The position numbers and the translations under genes were made by a program. DNA of 64,000 nucleotides from Aedes albopictus (lineage: Eukaryota > Arthropoda > Insecta > Diptera > Culicidae). The notes beneath the pieces were generated by a model. It was not told the origin of the DNA. It searched no databases and saw nothing but the letters and a program-made list of their open reading frames with translations. The stretch spans positions 5,889,409-5,953,408 of the forward strand of contig NC_085138.1 in the NCBI RefSeq assembly GCF_035046485.1, given 5' to 3'. Position 1 is the first letter of the stretch, and each line of letters begins with the position of its first letter. Positions 48,198 through 58,763 of this stretch are shown here, piece by piece.

Positions 48198-49008
48198 GGG
48201 GCCGTGCACCAATTACGTCACGCTTTTAGGGGGAGGGGGGGGGGGGTTTGCAGAACGTGACGATTCATACTGTAGTAGGCTATGATGTATTTATACTGTA
48301 AGTTGTCAGAATAAAGGAATTGTTTGGCAGAACTGGAGGTATTTCAATAAATCCCTACAATTTCAGAAGTGGGATGAAGCCTTCGTTCTTCTCGAAATGT
48401 TCTAAATTCCAAGTTATCCGTCAAGAAAACAGTTTCACACGTAAGTGAAGTCGACAAGTAGAACAGAAAGTGATCCGGATGTGGTACATTACTTTCGAAC
48501 TGATCAGCGTTTGAGAGGAGTTACGGAGCCTATGGACGAAACGGAATGTTCACAACAAACTGGTTGTTGAGGGCAGAAGCTGGATGTGAAGATGAGATCC
48601 TGGAAGAGGCGTTATACGGCGCATTACTCTCGAGCTTGAAAATCTGCGAGAGGAGTTTTGAATTAAAGAAGCTAGATATAAGTGTCAAGTATATGCTCAA
48701 GAAGCAAGCACATCACAACATCGGAGAGCATGTCACCGAGTTGGAGTTTAACTGACATTAGGCGGGTATTTCACATCGAGGACGATGTGTGAAGTCAAGA
48801 TGGCCGAACTGTAGTAGGCTATGATGTATTTATACTGTAAGTTGTCAGAATAAAGGAATTGTTTGACAGAACTGGACGTATTTCAATAAATCCCTACAAT
48901 ACAAAAAAATATTTAGGTCCCATACAAAAAGTGTGACATAGGGGGGAGGGGGGGGGGGGTGTGGCTAAAAAAGTTCGACTTTTGCGTGACATAATTTGTG
49001 TATCACCC
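48198..49008. mobile_element. G-rich MITE interrupted by a TRIM
   Basis: Degenerate inverted ends: GGGGCCGTGCACCAATTACG then TCACGC, against the complement of GGGTGATACACAAATTATG then TCACGC. TA lies just outside. Two poly-G runs (near 48235 and 48945) mark its interior. The 628-bp TRIM at 48271 splits it. The ACGTCACGC core resembles the MITE at 1470. Confidence 0.7.
48271..48898 (+). mobile_element. TRIM: miniature LTR retroelement, 628 bp
   Basis: Two 89-bp direct repeats (48271-48359 and 48810-48898) start TGTAG and end CTACA and differ at only two positions. Flanking ATAC is duplicated (48267-48270, 48899-48902). The 450-bp interior lacks protease, integrase or RT; a 69-codon frame (48546-48755) has no recognised domain. 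Such size and structure define terminal-repeat retrotransposons in miniature. No typical tRNA primer site next to the 5' LTR was identified; orientation is assumed. Confidence 0.88.
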
Positions 49009-49009
49009 T

Positions 49010-49385
49010 ATTTGAATGAATCAGTTGCATTATGGTTCATAATGCAACCCATTTCGGTTGCATTATGAACCAGAATGCGATTGTTTGATTGGCAACTAGA
49101 GTTTCCACGGTAAGACTTGGAAAATTGTGACGGTTATAGCACGGCTTGCTTGATCCTGGCATGCCTGGCATGATGGTGCACGTGGGTGTTCTCATTCAAC
49201 CACACTGCGAAGTACGATGATACTGGTGGGAATAATCATATTTATTGTATGCAACTCGTAGCAAAATTCGATTTTTACAGCACTCGTCATAATTATCCAA
49301 CTCTGCAACCATCGTTGGGTAAACGTACGACTCGTGCTGTATAAATCTCCATTTTGCACCTCGTTGCATAAATAACTATTAGTAA
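49010..49385. repeat. palindrome-rich dispersed repeat, copy 2
   Basis: CAGTTGCATTATGG, TTCATAATGCAACC and CGGTTGCATTATGAACC palindromes, then GCAACTCGTAGCAAAATTCG and CGTACGACTCGTGCTG, match copy 1 at 27385-27960. Confidence 0.65.
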
Positions 49386-49675
49386 GTAGCTGTCCCGGCA
49401 AACGTCGTACTGCCTGCCTACTGTGTTTTTGACATGCAGTTCTGTAGAAAAATGCTCCGCAAAATGGAATTTCAAACTTTTTCGTTTTCGGTGCAATTAT
49501 TTTTTCGTACGAGCAGGCTCGGGAACGGTCTAACAGATATACACCATTCTTTCAGTGTTTCAGGCCTACACGAATGAAACACTGAAAGAATGGTGTATAT
49601 CTGTTGGACCGTTCCCGAGCCTATTCGTGACATACAAACACCGTTCCATTTTTATTTATATAGATAACTACATAT
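49386..49675 (+). repeat. dispersed CTGTCCCGGC repeat with hairpin
   Basis: Head AGCTGTCCCGGCAAACGTCG and tail TTTTATTTATATAGATA match the 8250 copy. It contains a 44-bp-arm hairpin at 49518-49619. Confidence 0.7.
49518..49619. repeat. near-perfect hairpin, 44-bp stem, 14-nt loop
   Basis: Left arm 49518-49561 pairs with 49576-49619. The only non-Watson-Crick pair would be one U-G. With two mismatched positions the pairing extends a further ~11 bp outward. Low-copy local inversion or a small-RNA precursor are both possible. Confidence 0.85.
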
Positions 49676-51614
49676 TCGCGTTAGGAAAATGTTGAGTTTA
49701 GCCATTTATCCTCAACAGCCTATTTTACTCCCCTCTCTCCTGTATTTGTTTTTTATCCCTTTGAAACCTCACCCGGTAGAAATGGACGTCTCCGACAGAA
49801 AGTGCGGAAGTAAACGTGTTTGCAGGAATAAAAATTTATTACCAAAAACAAAACAAAAATAGATTCTAATCTGGTTCCAATAGCACAACCAGAGCCGAGG
49901 CGAATATTAACTAAACGATGGGGGCCATTTTAAATCCGGCTGGCTTCGAGTGGGGGCAGACTGAGACGATACCGACACCGGGCTGAACCAAGCTGAGCCA
50001 AGGAAACCAGAAGGGGTTAAAGCAATCGAATTTACAGCCCGCCACGTAATACCCATATTTCCGGGTTTATTTTCTATTATTGCACTTTATGCCCTGGAAC
50101 TGTGCGGCAACTTCTCCTTCGGCATCACAAGCTATATGGGTTGTATGTGCTTCTCACTCTCGATGGCCGGTTATTACGACGGGGTTCTTTCGAGTACCTA
50201 CCACTACCCTTTATGAATGCAAAACTCCCTCTACTGCGGATCCAGAGCCTCCTTGGACCACGATCCCAGTTGACACAGGCACCACCACCATTAGAGTAGA
50301 GTTTCGATTGCCGTAGGGCTGTTGCTACGACGACGATACAATGTGGGAATAAGTCTCATCTGTTCCTCCTAAAACTACTCCCGCACCCGCGTGCCTCTCA
50401 TTGCATCGCATTATTGCCAAGAACCACACACTCTTCGAGTGCCAAAGTGCTGCAAGACCACACAATTTGAGCCAATTTGCATGCACCAAGTCGAACCAAA
50501 GCGAGAACTATAGGGATCTTTCCGGCAGTCGATGTAGTGCGATAATAGAACTAGCTATGCTCCAGAGGAAGAGGGCGCGGTTTGAGGTTTTAAGTATGAG
50601 CTATATCTCGGCGGCAGCAATATCATGCACGAATTTTATTGGAAAGTTTTGATTTCCATCATTTTTATTTGGTCTTTGTGGAATAAGTGGAACGAATTAA
50701 CAATGGATGCACGTTTCCATGAAGTATTTCGAAACTAATTTCGTTTCTCGTTTCAATACTTTGAGTGCAGCAAAATGCTTTATAAACATTCATCTTGGCG
50801 AAGAGTAGGGAGATTTATCCTCAAATGTAACATCACATCCTCAAATGTCTATCGTGCGGAGGCAGTGATAAATTCAAAATATTTAGTTGTCTCCATACTG
50901 CATGATTTCTGAGTTAAAACTCTATAAAAATCCGCCATCTGGAATGTTGATCCTCCATCTTGGATTTTGCGCCACCATTATGGATATTAAAGTCGCCATT
51001 TTGCACATTCAGGTATCAGAAAGTCGGCTCAAGTGGCACGTTCTCCTCCTAATTGGGAGATTTGTGCCTTGCCATTCAAAGCCTTTATCATCACTTACCT
51101 GAGAAAAGGCTTGAAGCCACAAGCAAAAGCAGTTTAGAATTATATCCATAGCAGATGCATATTGCCATTCATTCGGCATCGCAATGAACCGTGCACTACA
51201 TATGTAGCTCGTAACAGTAACCAAACTAATTAGCTTTCCATAACTGGATTCACAATAGTGTGCCACTTGGGTTATAGTATCTAACGATACTTTCACAAAG
51301 GAATGATGATGTTTCCATTAAAATAATAATAATGGTAATAACAACAATAACTGGATTCGTGTTTGGATATTTCCAAACCATTCAATAGCTGAAATTAGGT
51401 TATGCAAAAATGCTGAACACAATAGAACATCAATAGCAGTATACCACCAAATACATGCAATGTTTATTGTGTATTATGGAACACAATAGATCATTGAATA
51501 TGCTAACATGTTCTTATGTAGAAGTTTCAACTGGAGGAAAATGAAGGAATAACCAAGTAAAGGAACCTATATTCGGAATCAAATAAAGTAAACAGCTATT
51601 TTCAGTTCATATTA
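49676..51614. other. low-repeat island, no confirmed gene
   Basis: 49770-50650 is complex and moderately GC-rich, with overlapping frames on the plus strand (50080-50316, 50102-50299, 50401-50652) but no domain or splice support. 50920-51010 has CCGCCAT(C/T)T(T/G)G-type repeat units. A minus-strand frame (51296-51100) ends at a strong donor GTAAGTGAT, but lacks a convincing acceptor or partner exon. Confidence 0.4.
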
Positions 51615-51620
51615 TTTATT
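51615..51620 (-). terminator. AATAAA polyadenylation signal
   Basis: AATAAA on the minus strand about 46 nt past the stop of the DUF4780-like gene, in the expected position for its 3' end. Confidence 0.6.
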
Positions 51621-51665
51621 TTAGATCTTCATGATCATATGTGTATATCAAATCGACACTTCAAT

Positions 51666-52465
51666 TTAGGCTTGTTTAGTTTTAGGATACACTTTAACAT
51701 ACGCTTTTGGTAGGAGAAAGAAAATCTTATCAGATTGTTGCTCGATCACACTAATCGATTGCTCATCGATCGCCATGATGACAAGCTGTTTTCCATTTTC
51801 TGGTGCACTCATCTTCAATACCTACAGTGACCCCACAATTTATGAATCGGCAAAAATGACCACAGTTTATGGATCACTCCATTTGATCAACATGGTGATT
51901 CATAAATAGTGTACAAAAATTAAGGTGATTCATCGGTGTGGGGTCACTGTACTTTCCAAAATGCGGTGTTCAAATTTTTGTTCAATTTTCCAATTGTTTG
52001 AAGCACAAAGGTAGGTCCGGTTCTTTTCAGTCGAGACACGAATGGAATCGACAGCGACACCCGTCTCAGCTGAGGAATGGGTGAATAAAGTAATATTATG
52101 AAGTCACTCACAATTCCGGTTTCTTTCACAATGGCCAGAAAAGCTTTCAACCAATCCAGGCTGGCATCATCAACGGCATGAAACCACGCGATACCGCAGG
52201 TATGGCCTGATCCATGGAACCTTGGCTGGGGGTCATCTAATGGAATTTGACGCTGTAGTCCCACAAGCTCCGTAAGGAGTTTGTCGAAATAAAAATCATC
52301 CACGTTTTCAACTGGACGTTTCACTACGAGTTTCAATTGTTCACTTGTAGCAGGGCGTTTGCCAGGATGGTTTTCTCCATTGTTAGCAAGCGTGCCGGAG
52401 AGTCCAGTATGATGGGTCGCATTGTTCTTCGGGCTTGACAAAAGGTTTTCCTCGTCAGAGTACAT
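51666..52465 (-). CDS. DUF4780-like protein, two coding exons
   Basis: Function unknown. Coding exons 52465-51953 and 51821-51666 join in phase 0 across a 131-nt GT-AG intron to give 222 residues. The N-terminus (1-50) is polar and probably disordered. Residues ~80-215 resemble the DUF4780 domain: WFHAVDDASLDWLK, then LRRVSLSIPF, then FWKVLK, LVIMAIDEQS and a closing KIFFLLPKAYVKVY. DUF4780 is found in insect host and retroelement-related proteins; the match is from memory of the pattern. A 5' UTR exon appears to end at 52552 (donor GTATGT) with an acceptor TTTTTTAG before 52473, 8 nt from the ATG. A TCATTC initiator-like motif is near 52607. Without splicing, translation would stop two codons after FWK (V, Q, then TGA), removing the last third of the domain. 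Confidence 0.75.
51825..51949. mobile_element. MITE, 125 bp, forming nearly the whole intron
   Basis: Termini CAGTGACCCCACA and the complement; TA duplicated at 51823-51824 and 51950-51951. It makes up 125 of the 131 nt of the DUF4780-like gene's intron (51822-51952). The donor GTACAG and acceptor CACTGTAG are built from the TIR edges plus the TA duplication. Confidence 0.88.
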
Positions 52466-52620
52466 TGCTGTTTCTAAAAAAGAGTATAGTGTTTATGTTA
52501 GTATCAAGAAGCAAATTTTGAAAATTTATTCGAATGTTGAATTTTACATACCTTACTAGAAGAACGAAAGTTGGAATTAAATGTTTCACTGGTGAAGACC
52601 GACGAATGACCGCGCGAGAA
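52466..52620 (-). promoter_or_regulatory. 5' UTR exon and intron of the DUF4780-like gene
   Basis: Intron 52474-52551 has donor GTATGT and acceptor TTTTTTAG. The non-coding exon upstream would start near the TCATTC motif at about 52607. No TATA box was seen. Confidence 0.4.
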
Positions 52621-53369
52621 GCGTCTAATTACGATGGATGGTACGGAAACAATGGCAAATAATTTTGACCGACAGAAGTGTGAGCTCCTAATGCAGCACT
52701 CACAATAAATCTTTTGGCCTGCAGGAAATGAGATATACTCTCACATTGAGATGCATATGCCTGAGTTCAAATTTGATTAACTGTTATACATTTGGCCTGG
52801 AAGCACACACGACTGTGAGTGACTGCAATACATTTTAGGCTCTCATTCTCAGCAAACCTTTGAGACAATGATAGTTAGATGTATTGGAAATAGTTTATGA
52901 TGAGATCGCACTATGGTACGTTAGTTCAAGTGGTAGTACAAGTAAATGCCTGTAGTAAGATCAATAGTGTCATAACAATTACATTGAAAAATGCTTATGT
53001 CTACGGTGCACCGCTGAATGTGTAATATTGCAATATTGGTTAGACCGCTTGGTGTTATACATATATATGTATACTCTAACATTTGTTCCTGGGTAATTCC
53101 ACCACCACTACTTATCTGTAGATTATGAGATCAAAATCCAATGGACGCAAACGACGGACAATAATTTGTCGACAAAAAAAACTGCACTTTTGCACTTGGA
53201 TTCAAGTTTTCAGGCAAAACTTTTATCAGAAGCAATCACTATCTCACTTTGCACCACATTAGGGATCACTAACATAATTAATAAGGTGAATTTAAAGCTA
53301 AAACACTTTAAAACACAGAGCGAAGTACAATCCAACTCTGGTAGGAACAAAGCCTCGTGAAGCGGGGTT
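52621..53369. other. anonymous intergenic sequence
   Basis: No gene or recognisable element; AT-rich. A 64-codon plus frame (53166-53360) has no domain. Confidence 0.4.
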
Positions 53370-54905
53370 TTAAGTTTTAAGCCACCATATTGAATTTTGG
53401 GCCGCCATCTTGGATAGTTTGATCTCCAATTTTGAACTTGATATGTTTCCCATACCAAATAAACCCGTATAGCCTAAAATTAATTGGAACAGCCGCCATC
53501 TTGAATTGTATGTCGCCATATTGCATATTAGAACGCCATATAGGATATTTTGATCGCCATTTTTGAAGTACAGACATTTTCGCCATACCAAATATATCCA
53601 TACCGCATGGTTTCAGGCGAAATTGGAAGCATTTCCTCATTTTTTTTGGATTTTGATTTTTTATTAAATAATCAAACCATATTTTCAAAATCGGTTTCCC
53701 TACACATGTAGAGTTTGGATCAAGGTATCTTCTGATTTTTTTTTCGTGGTGGAAAATGTTTTCCATTTTTGCTGAAACCATTTTTTTTGTAAAACTTCGT
53801 TTAAAACTGGTTTCTGCAAAAACGAAAAAGATTTTCTAGCAGAAAACAAAATCAGGAGATACCTTGATCCATACTCTACATGTGTAAGGAAACCGATTTT
53901 GAAAATATTGCTTCGTTATTTTATAAAAACCAAAAATCAAAAAATGATGAAATGGATTCAGTTTCGCCAAGATCGATCGATCAACGATCAAATCTGACTT
54001 TACATGTCAATGGTTGCTCCTCCGTGATTGATCTGAGCTGGTACCAATTACACTGATATCCAAATGAATAAGGGCTGGGACACTCCACTTATTCTCAAAG
54101 TGCAATTTTAGCAGCTCATGCATTTTGGATCAATAACGGCGCCGGCCACGTCCTTATAGTCAGTTGGGAAGGGAAAGGAATGTTAGAGTGTGCTGGTTGT
54201 TGCTACTAAAGACCGATAGCACCTCTGCATCCCCACAACCAGCTCGGACTGGGGTATTTGTTAGACGGAAAGGATGGGAGATCTGGGAGTCACCGTTGGG
54301 TCGGTGATGCGATCCATGGATAGGGGTTATTTATAGTGTTCGTAAGGTGATAGATTGTGTGGTGAATAAGGTGAATACGGTCAAGCGGCACAGCACGCTT
54401 TAGTTGCATAACTTGTAGGCGTTATATACACTGTGCTGTGAGTGGAAGTTGGAAGGGAGGGAAACGACTTTTTTTCAATTCGTTTCTGGTTCTAGCGATG
54501 GCTTTGAACATATGAATATACATGAGTTGTATATGTAGAGAGGAGAGAGAGAAAGTGGATAGAGAGATTCAAAGTAGGATGAAAGGGACGGGCCAGGGAT
54601 TGAACCCATGACCTTCTGCATACGAATCAGAAGCGGTAGCCACTAGACCACCAAGCCCGTCTGAAATGGATTCAGTTTCGCCAAGAGCCTAAAACTCATA
54701 AAAACAGCCACCTTCTTGAATTTTGGCCGCCATTTTGGATTTTGAGCTGCCAGCTGGGGTGTTTTGATCGTCATTTTTGGAAACCGGACATCTTCTTCAT
54801 TTAAAATATACCCATATCGCATGGTTTTAGGGCCTCAAACCTATGGAAAGAGCCACCATCTTGAATTTCGAGCCGCCATCTTGGATCGCTATCAAATTTA
54901 CGTGA
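53370..54905. repeat. foldback with GCCGCCATCTTG-type units
   Basis: Units such as GCCGCCATCTTGAATTTTG occur on both sides (53375-53545 and 54705-54895). An imperfect inverted repeat of ~150-170 bp pairs about 53605-53790 with 53805-53972, its outer end continuing at 54687 after the retroposon. Related units lie at 50920-51010. Confidence 0.65.
53973..54661 (-). mobile_element. 689-bp tRNA-headed retroposon, 25-bp TSD
   Basis: On the minus strand a tRNA-like head has an A-box TGGTCTAGTGGCTACC and B-box GGGTTCAATCC. About 600 bp of unique body follows, and the tail ends in GATCGATC units. A perfect 25-bp direct repeat flanks it (53948-53972 and 54662-54686). The tRNA head plus long body is larger than a usual SINE. 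No coding frame recognised. Confidence 0.88.
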
Positions 54906-55325
54906 TTTGTGCAAACATAAGAAAAGTAACGACATTCCCAATACGTGCGACGTGAGACGAGACATAACACTTGTAGTTTTTACTATCGTCAAGATATTAA
55001 AATTTATCTTTTGTCGACCGGTTTTGGGGTCGATGTCGTCCATCAACAGGCCAATGTGCGACTGATTGCGTTCAATTTCTATACGTACACGTCCGAAAAG
55101 ATGAGATGCTGCTGAGGTGTCGTGTCCAATAGATTAACCCACGAGCGATCGCGCTGTTGTATTTTGTACAACACGTTGAAAAAATCTCGCTTTTTGTACT
55201 CAGCATTAGCGTGGTGCTGACGCAGGTAGTCAACCGCGCGAGTTACGGAAGGTTAAAAAAAAACACGACATGATGAAAAGGTCGTTTTCATTCATCAACG
55301 GTTTTCGTGTGTTACTGATAAACAT
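54906..55325. other. anonymous intergenic sequence
   Basis: No gene supported; frames 54801-55046 and 55230-55442 (minus) have no domain. Confidence 0.4.
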
Positions 55326-55830
55326 TTGACTCCCAAGCGTGTAAGACCCCAAAAAATGGGGCTTCAAGGGTGCTTCAGGGGGTTGTTTAGGGGATTTAGG
55401 GACCAAATAAGGGCGTTCCGTCAGGTTTCGTTGGCGTTTCAAAGGGATTGCACGACTATCAGGAGCATTCCGATAGTATTACGTGGGTATCTGGGACTAT
55501 TCAAGGGGCTTTTAGGGCGATTCATGGGGTCTTAGGAGTCTGTATAGGGCGTTACATGGGGTTTCTGGGGCGATTCACGTGGTTTCTGGAGGCGTTAGAG
55601 GTTCCAAGTGCAATTCTAATTGAATATGTTGATTTCAAAAGCATTTAAATGAGAGTATGGAGGTTTCAGGGGCGATTCGGGGCATATCAGGGGGTTTCAG
55701 GAACATCTTTAAATCCATGGATTTTCTAAGATATTTCAAACGGATTACGGGTAATCCAAGGGAATTTCAATTGAATTACAAGGATTTCAGGGCGACCTTC
55801 AAAACCTATGACCGGCGACTATGACCTTCA
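55326..55830. repeat. GGTTTCAGG-type array
   Basis: TTTCAGG(G)G, GGGG(C/T)GTT and GATTCA(T/C)GG units; frames on the plus strand are repeat translations. Confidence 0.65.
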
Positions 55831-56325
55831 AAAAAACCCCAAGAGCCTATAAGACCCTCCGAAATATTATCCTTTGGAAGTACATTATTGGAATATGGCA
55901 TTACATATGTCATAATCTGCGAAAAATATACGAATGGACCTAAATTCAGATAAGTTCGATTTTACATCAGAGCATATTTTTCGCGTGGTTTTTGAAGTTT
56001 TCGTTATAATCAAGTGGTTTATTGAATTTTTAAGTTCAAAATAAGCAGAAGTATAATGATTTACGTTATCACACAGAATCCAATCGCTAAAACCCCTGAA
56101 AAAAACTACGCAAATTGTTGTAAAACATCACCCTGTTCATTTTATCCACAATTCCCCTATGCTATATTCCATGCATGTTAGTTGTTTTCCGTGAATTTAT
56201 CAAATGGTTGTAACAAAAATCAAGATGATGGGAGTATGGAATGACAGTTCCCAATGTAGTGTGGTCCTGGAGTTCTAGTGGTTCCGAAAACTGCGAAAAA
56301 ATCATAGCCGAAAGTGTGGGGACAT
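55831..56325. other. anonymous AT-rich spacer
   Basis: Between two GGTTTCAGG-type blocks; no gene or element recognised. Confidence 0.4.
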
Positions 56326-56560
56326 TCGTTTTCGGAGCAGGTTTCAAGGGCCTTTTCGAGGTCTGAGGGAGTTTTCGAAGGCATTACAGAGAGTTTCAGA
56401 GGTTATTCAATGGATTTTAGAGGTGCATTTTTGGCGGTTTCGAGAATTTCAGTTTCAGAGAATTTCAGAAGCGTTACATGGGGCTTCAGGCGTGTTTTCG
56501 AGGTTTCCGGAAAGTCTAAGGTGCGTTACTCTCTGAAACCTACAGTAGCGCTTCTGTGAC
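56326..56560. repeat. GGTTTCAGG-type array
   Basis: Short block of TTTCAGAG/GGTTTC units, same family as 55326-55830. Confidence 0.6.
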
Positions 56561-56929
56561 GGCCCCAAAAACCCCAGGTAAATCCCATTTTTTTAAATCC
56601 CTATAACACAAAGGTTATCAATTATCTTCACAAACCTGCGATCACCATCTTGGATTCAACAATGGTGTAGGATATCGGATTCCAACATCATCTCACTGAA
56701 CCAGGTCTGAAAATATTCATATGGAATGAGTATTCTTGATTTATTGGACGTGGGCCATAACTACACAGCTGGGAACCACTGAATTTAGTTCCAATGCTTC
56801 ATTGGTACTTGTGAGCCTCAGAACGCACAATTCGAAATCAATGTTTCCATTTTCTCACACTTCCGATTCTTTTGTTATCCGCATGTTCCGTTCGTAGTTT
56901 TCGGAACCACTGGAATTTCATTAACTCTC

Positions 56930-57900
56930 AGGCGGCGGTGCTTAAAATTAGCGTTACACTAATTTTCGAAGCATCATATCTTCTTCGTTTTAAACCCAAA
57001 TGTAAATATTTTTATATTGCCGAAAACCTTGGGGCCTCAGCTTTCATAATAATTTTTCATACATAGTCGTAGCGAGGAAAAACGATAAAAAGGGGCTCTT
57101 CAAAGAGGGACACCTCCTTAAAAACAGCGTTACACTAATTCAAATGCTTATATCTTTGCTGTTAATCCACATAATTACAATTTTCTTCGATAATTGGAAA
57201 CCACCAACACTCACCTTGCTAGAAAAAATATCGAACATAGTCGTAGCAAGGATAAGGGCAAATGGGGGGCACCCCATTTATGTGTTCGCCAAACATATAA
57301 AAAAATATATCAGCCCCGTTTTGCAAGCAAATCATGATTTTCTTTCACGGTCAGAATCTTCAGGTGAGGTACTTCCAAGAAAAAATGCAAATCATGGGCG
57401 GTGCTAGGAAAAACAGTAATAAGGGGCAATTCTTCCAAAATCGTCCAAAAATTTCAAAAAATCATAACTTGACCATAAAGTAACAAATAATAAATTTTCT
57501 TGCGCCAATTAGAAGCTAAGAATCTTGCACTATCGAGAAAAATGTCATACATAGGCGTAGCCAGTGATATGGGCTCGCAAGGGGCACAGAAATTGATTTC
57601 TCAAATCAGTGTACTGATAATCAATATTCCATACTAATTTCTCAGTCATCAAATCTAAATTTATTCTTTCTTTTTTTACCACTGTAAGTCACCAGAACCC
57701 ACCTTGAAAGGATTAGGCATAGTCGTAGTAAGGAAATAATAAAAGGGGGGAGGGAAGGTGACTTTAAATATTTCTCAAAAGTTGCCGCTTCGCAGGTTAA
57801 TGTCTTTCTTTCACGATAAGCATCGTGAGACGTTGAACTTTATATGGAAAAACAAAATACAATACATAGGCGGAGCTAGGAATAATAGTAGGAATAAATT
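56930..57900. repeat. degenerate ~160-bp tandem repeat, about six units
   Basis: The landmark CATAG(T/G)CG(T/G)AGC(G/A)AGGA, followed by AGGGGC or GGGG, recurs near 57062, 57237, 57394, 57551, 57717 and 57866. The sequence between landmarks (ATAACTTTGCTGTTAAT-type) is loosely conserved. No coding potential. Confidence 0.65.
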
Positions 57901-58660
57901 GCTAATGAAATCCGTGGATGAAATCCTGAAGAAATCAGTAAAAGAATTCTCCAAGAAATCCCTTACAAAATTCCACTAGGAGAAATGGCTCAAACAATCT
58001 TAAAAAATTTTTCGATAATATGCCAGGAGAAATTTGGTAAGAAGGATCTCTCAAGAACCTCTCGAACATTTCAAGATAGACTTTTTTGAGAAATGTCCCA
58101 TGACTTTATGGAGAGATTTCTCAAAGACTGCCTGGAAGAATTCCTCATGATGGTATCCCCCAACGAATACCTCAAGAAATTCACTGAGGTATTCCAGGAG
58201 AAATGGCCTATGCAATCCCTACAGACACATGCAATGAGATAAATAGATATGTAGCCGATTCAATTATTTGGTGCATTTCTGAAGGAATCTCTGAAAAAAA
58301 AAATCCTTTGTTCAATTCCTTAGGACGCATGGAGAAATTCATTGAAAAATCTCTGAAGAAATTCACGATGAAATTACTCGGGGAACTCCCGATAGAATTC
58401 ATAAAAAAAAGATCCTCATGGAATCTCTGCTGCAATTCTGCAATGAATCCGTTGAATCTGAGGGGAAATTCTCCTAAGATTCCTCAATTTCCAGGAAATA
58501 TTATCTAAAAATGCTTCAACAAATCCCTGCAGAACTTCTTGTTGTAGTACTTTGAATTAAAAAAACAACCGATAGAAATTCTGTAAAAATTCATACTGAC
58601 ACCCCTGAGAAATTCTTATAGGATTTCCTGGAGGTAGTATTCAAAAATACCAAAATAATT
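57901..58660. repeat. GGAATTCC-type array, diverged
   Basis: GAAATCCCT, GAATTCCTC and AAGAAATTC units at wide spacing. Plus and minus frames here are repeat translations. Confidence 0.6.
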
Positions 58661-58763
58661 TCCAGAAAATGTATTTTTTTTATTTCTTTTTATTCGTTAA
58701 TTTCAACTGATGCTTATTCTTCGGAATATGATAGAATCAATGGGGTAATTCCGTAATAATGTA

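Noticed and set aside
51100..51296. Minus-strand exon ending in a consensus donor GTAAGTGAT
   Set aside because: No ATG in frame near its start, no convincing acceptor and no partner exon; a single good donor is expected by chance at this scale.
54590..54660. tRNA gene on the minus strand
   Set aside because: The tRNA-like head is joined to a 600-bp body and flanked by a 25-bp TSD, so it is a retroposon head.
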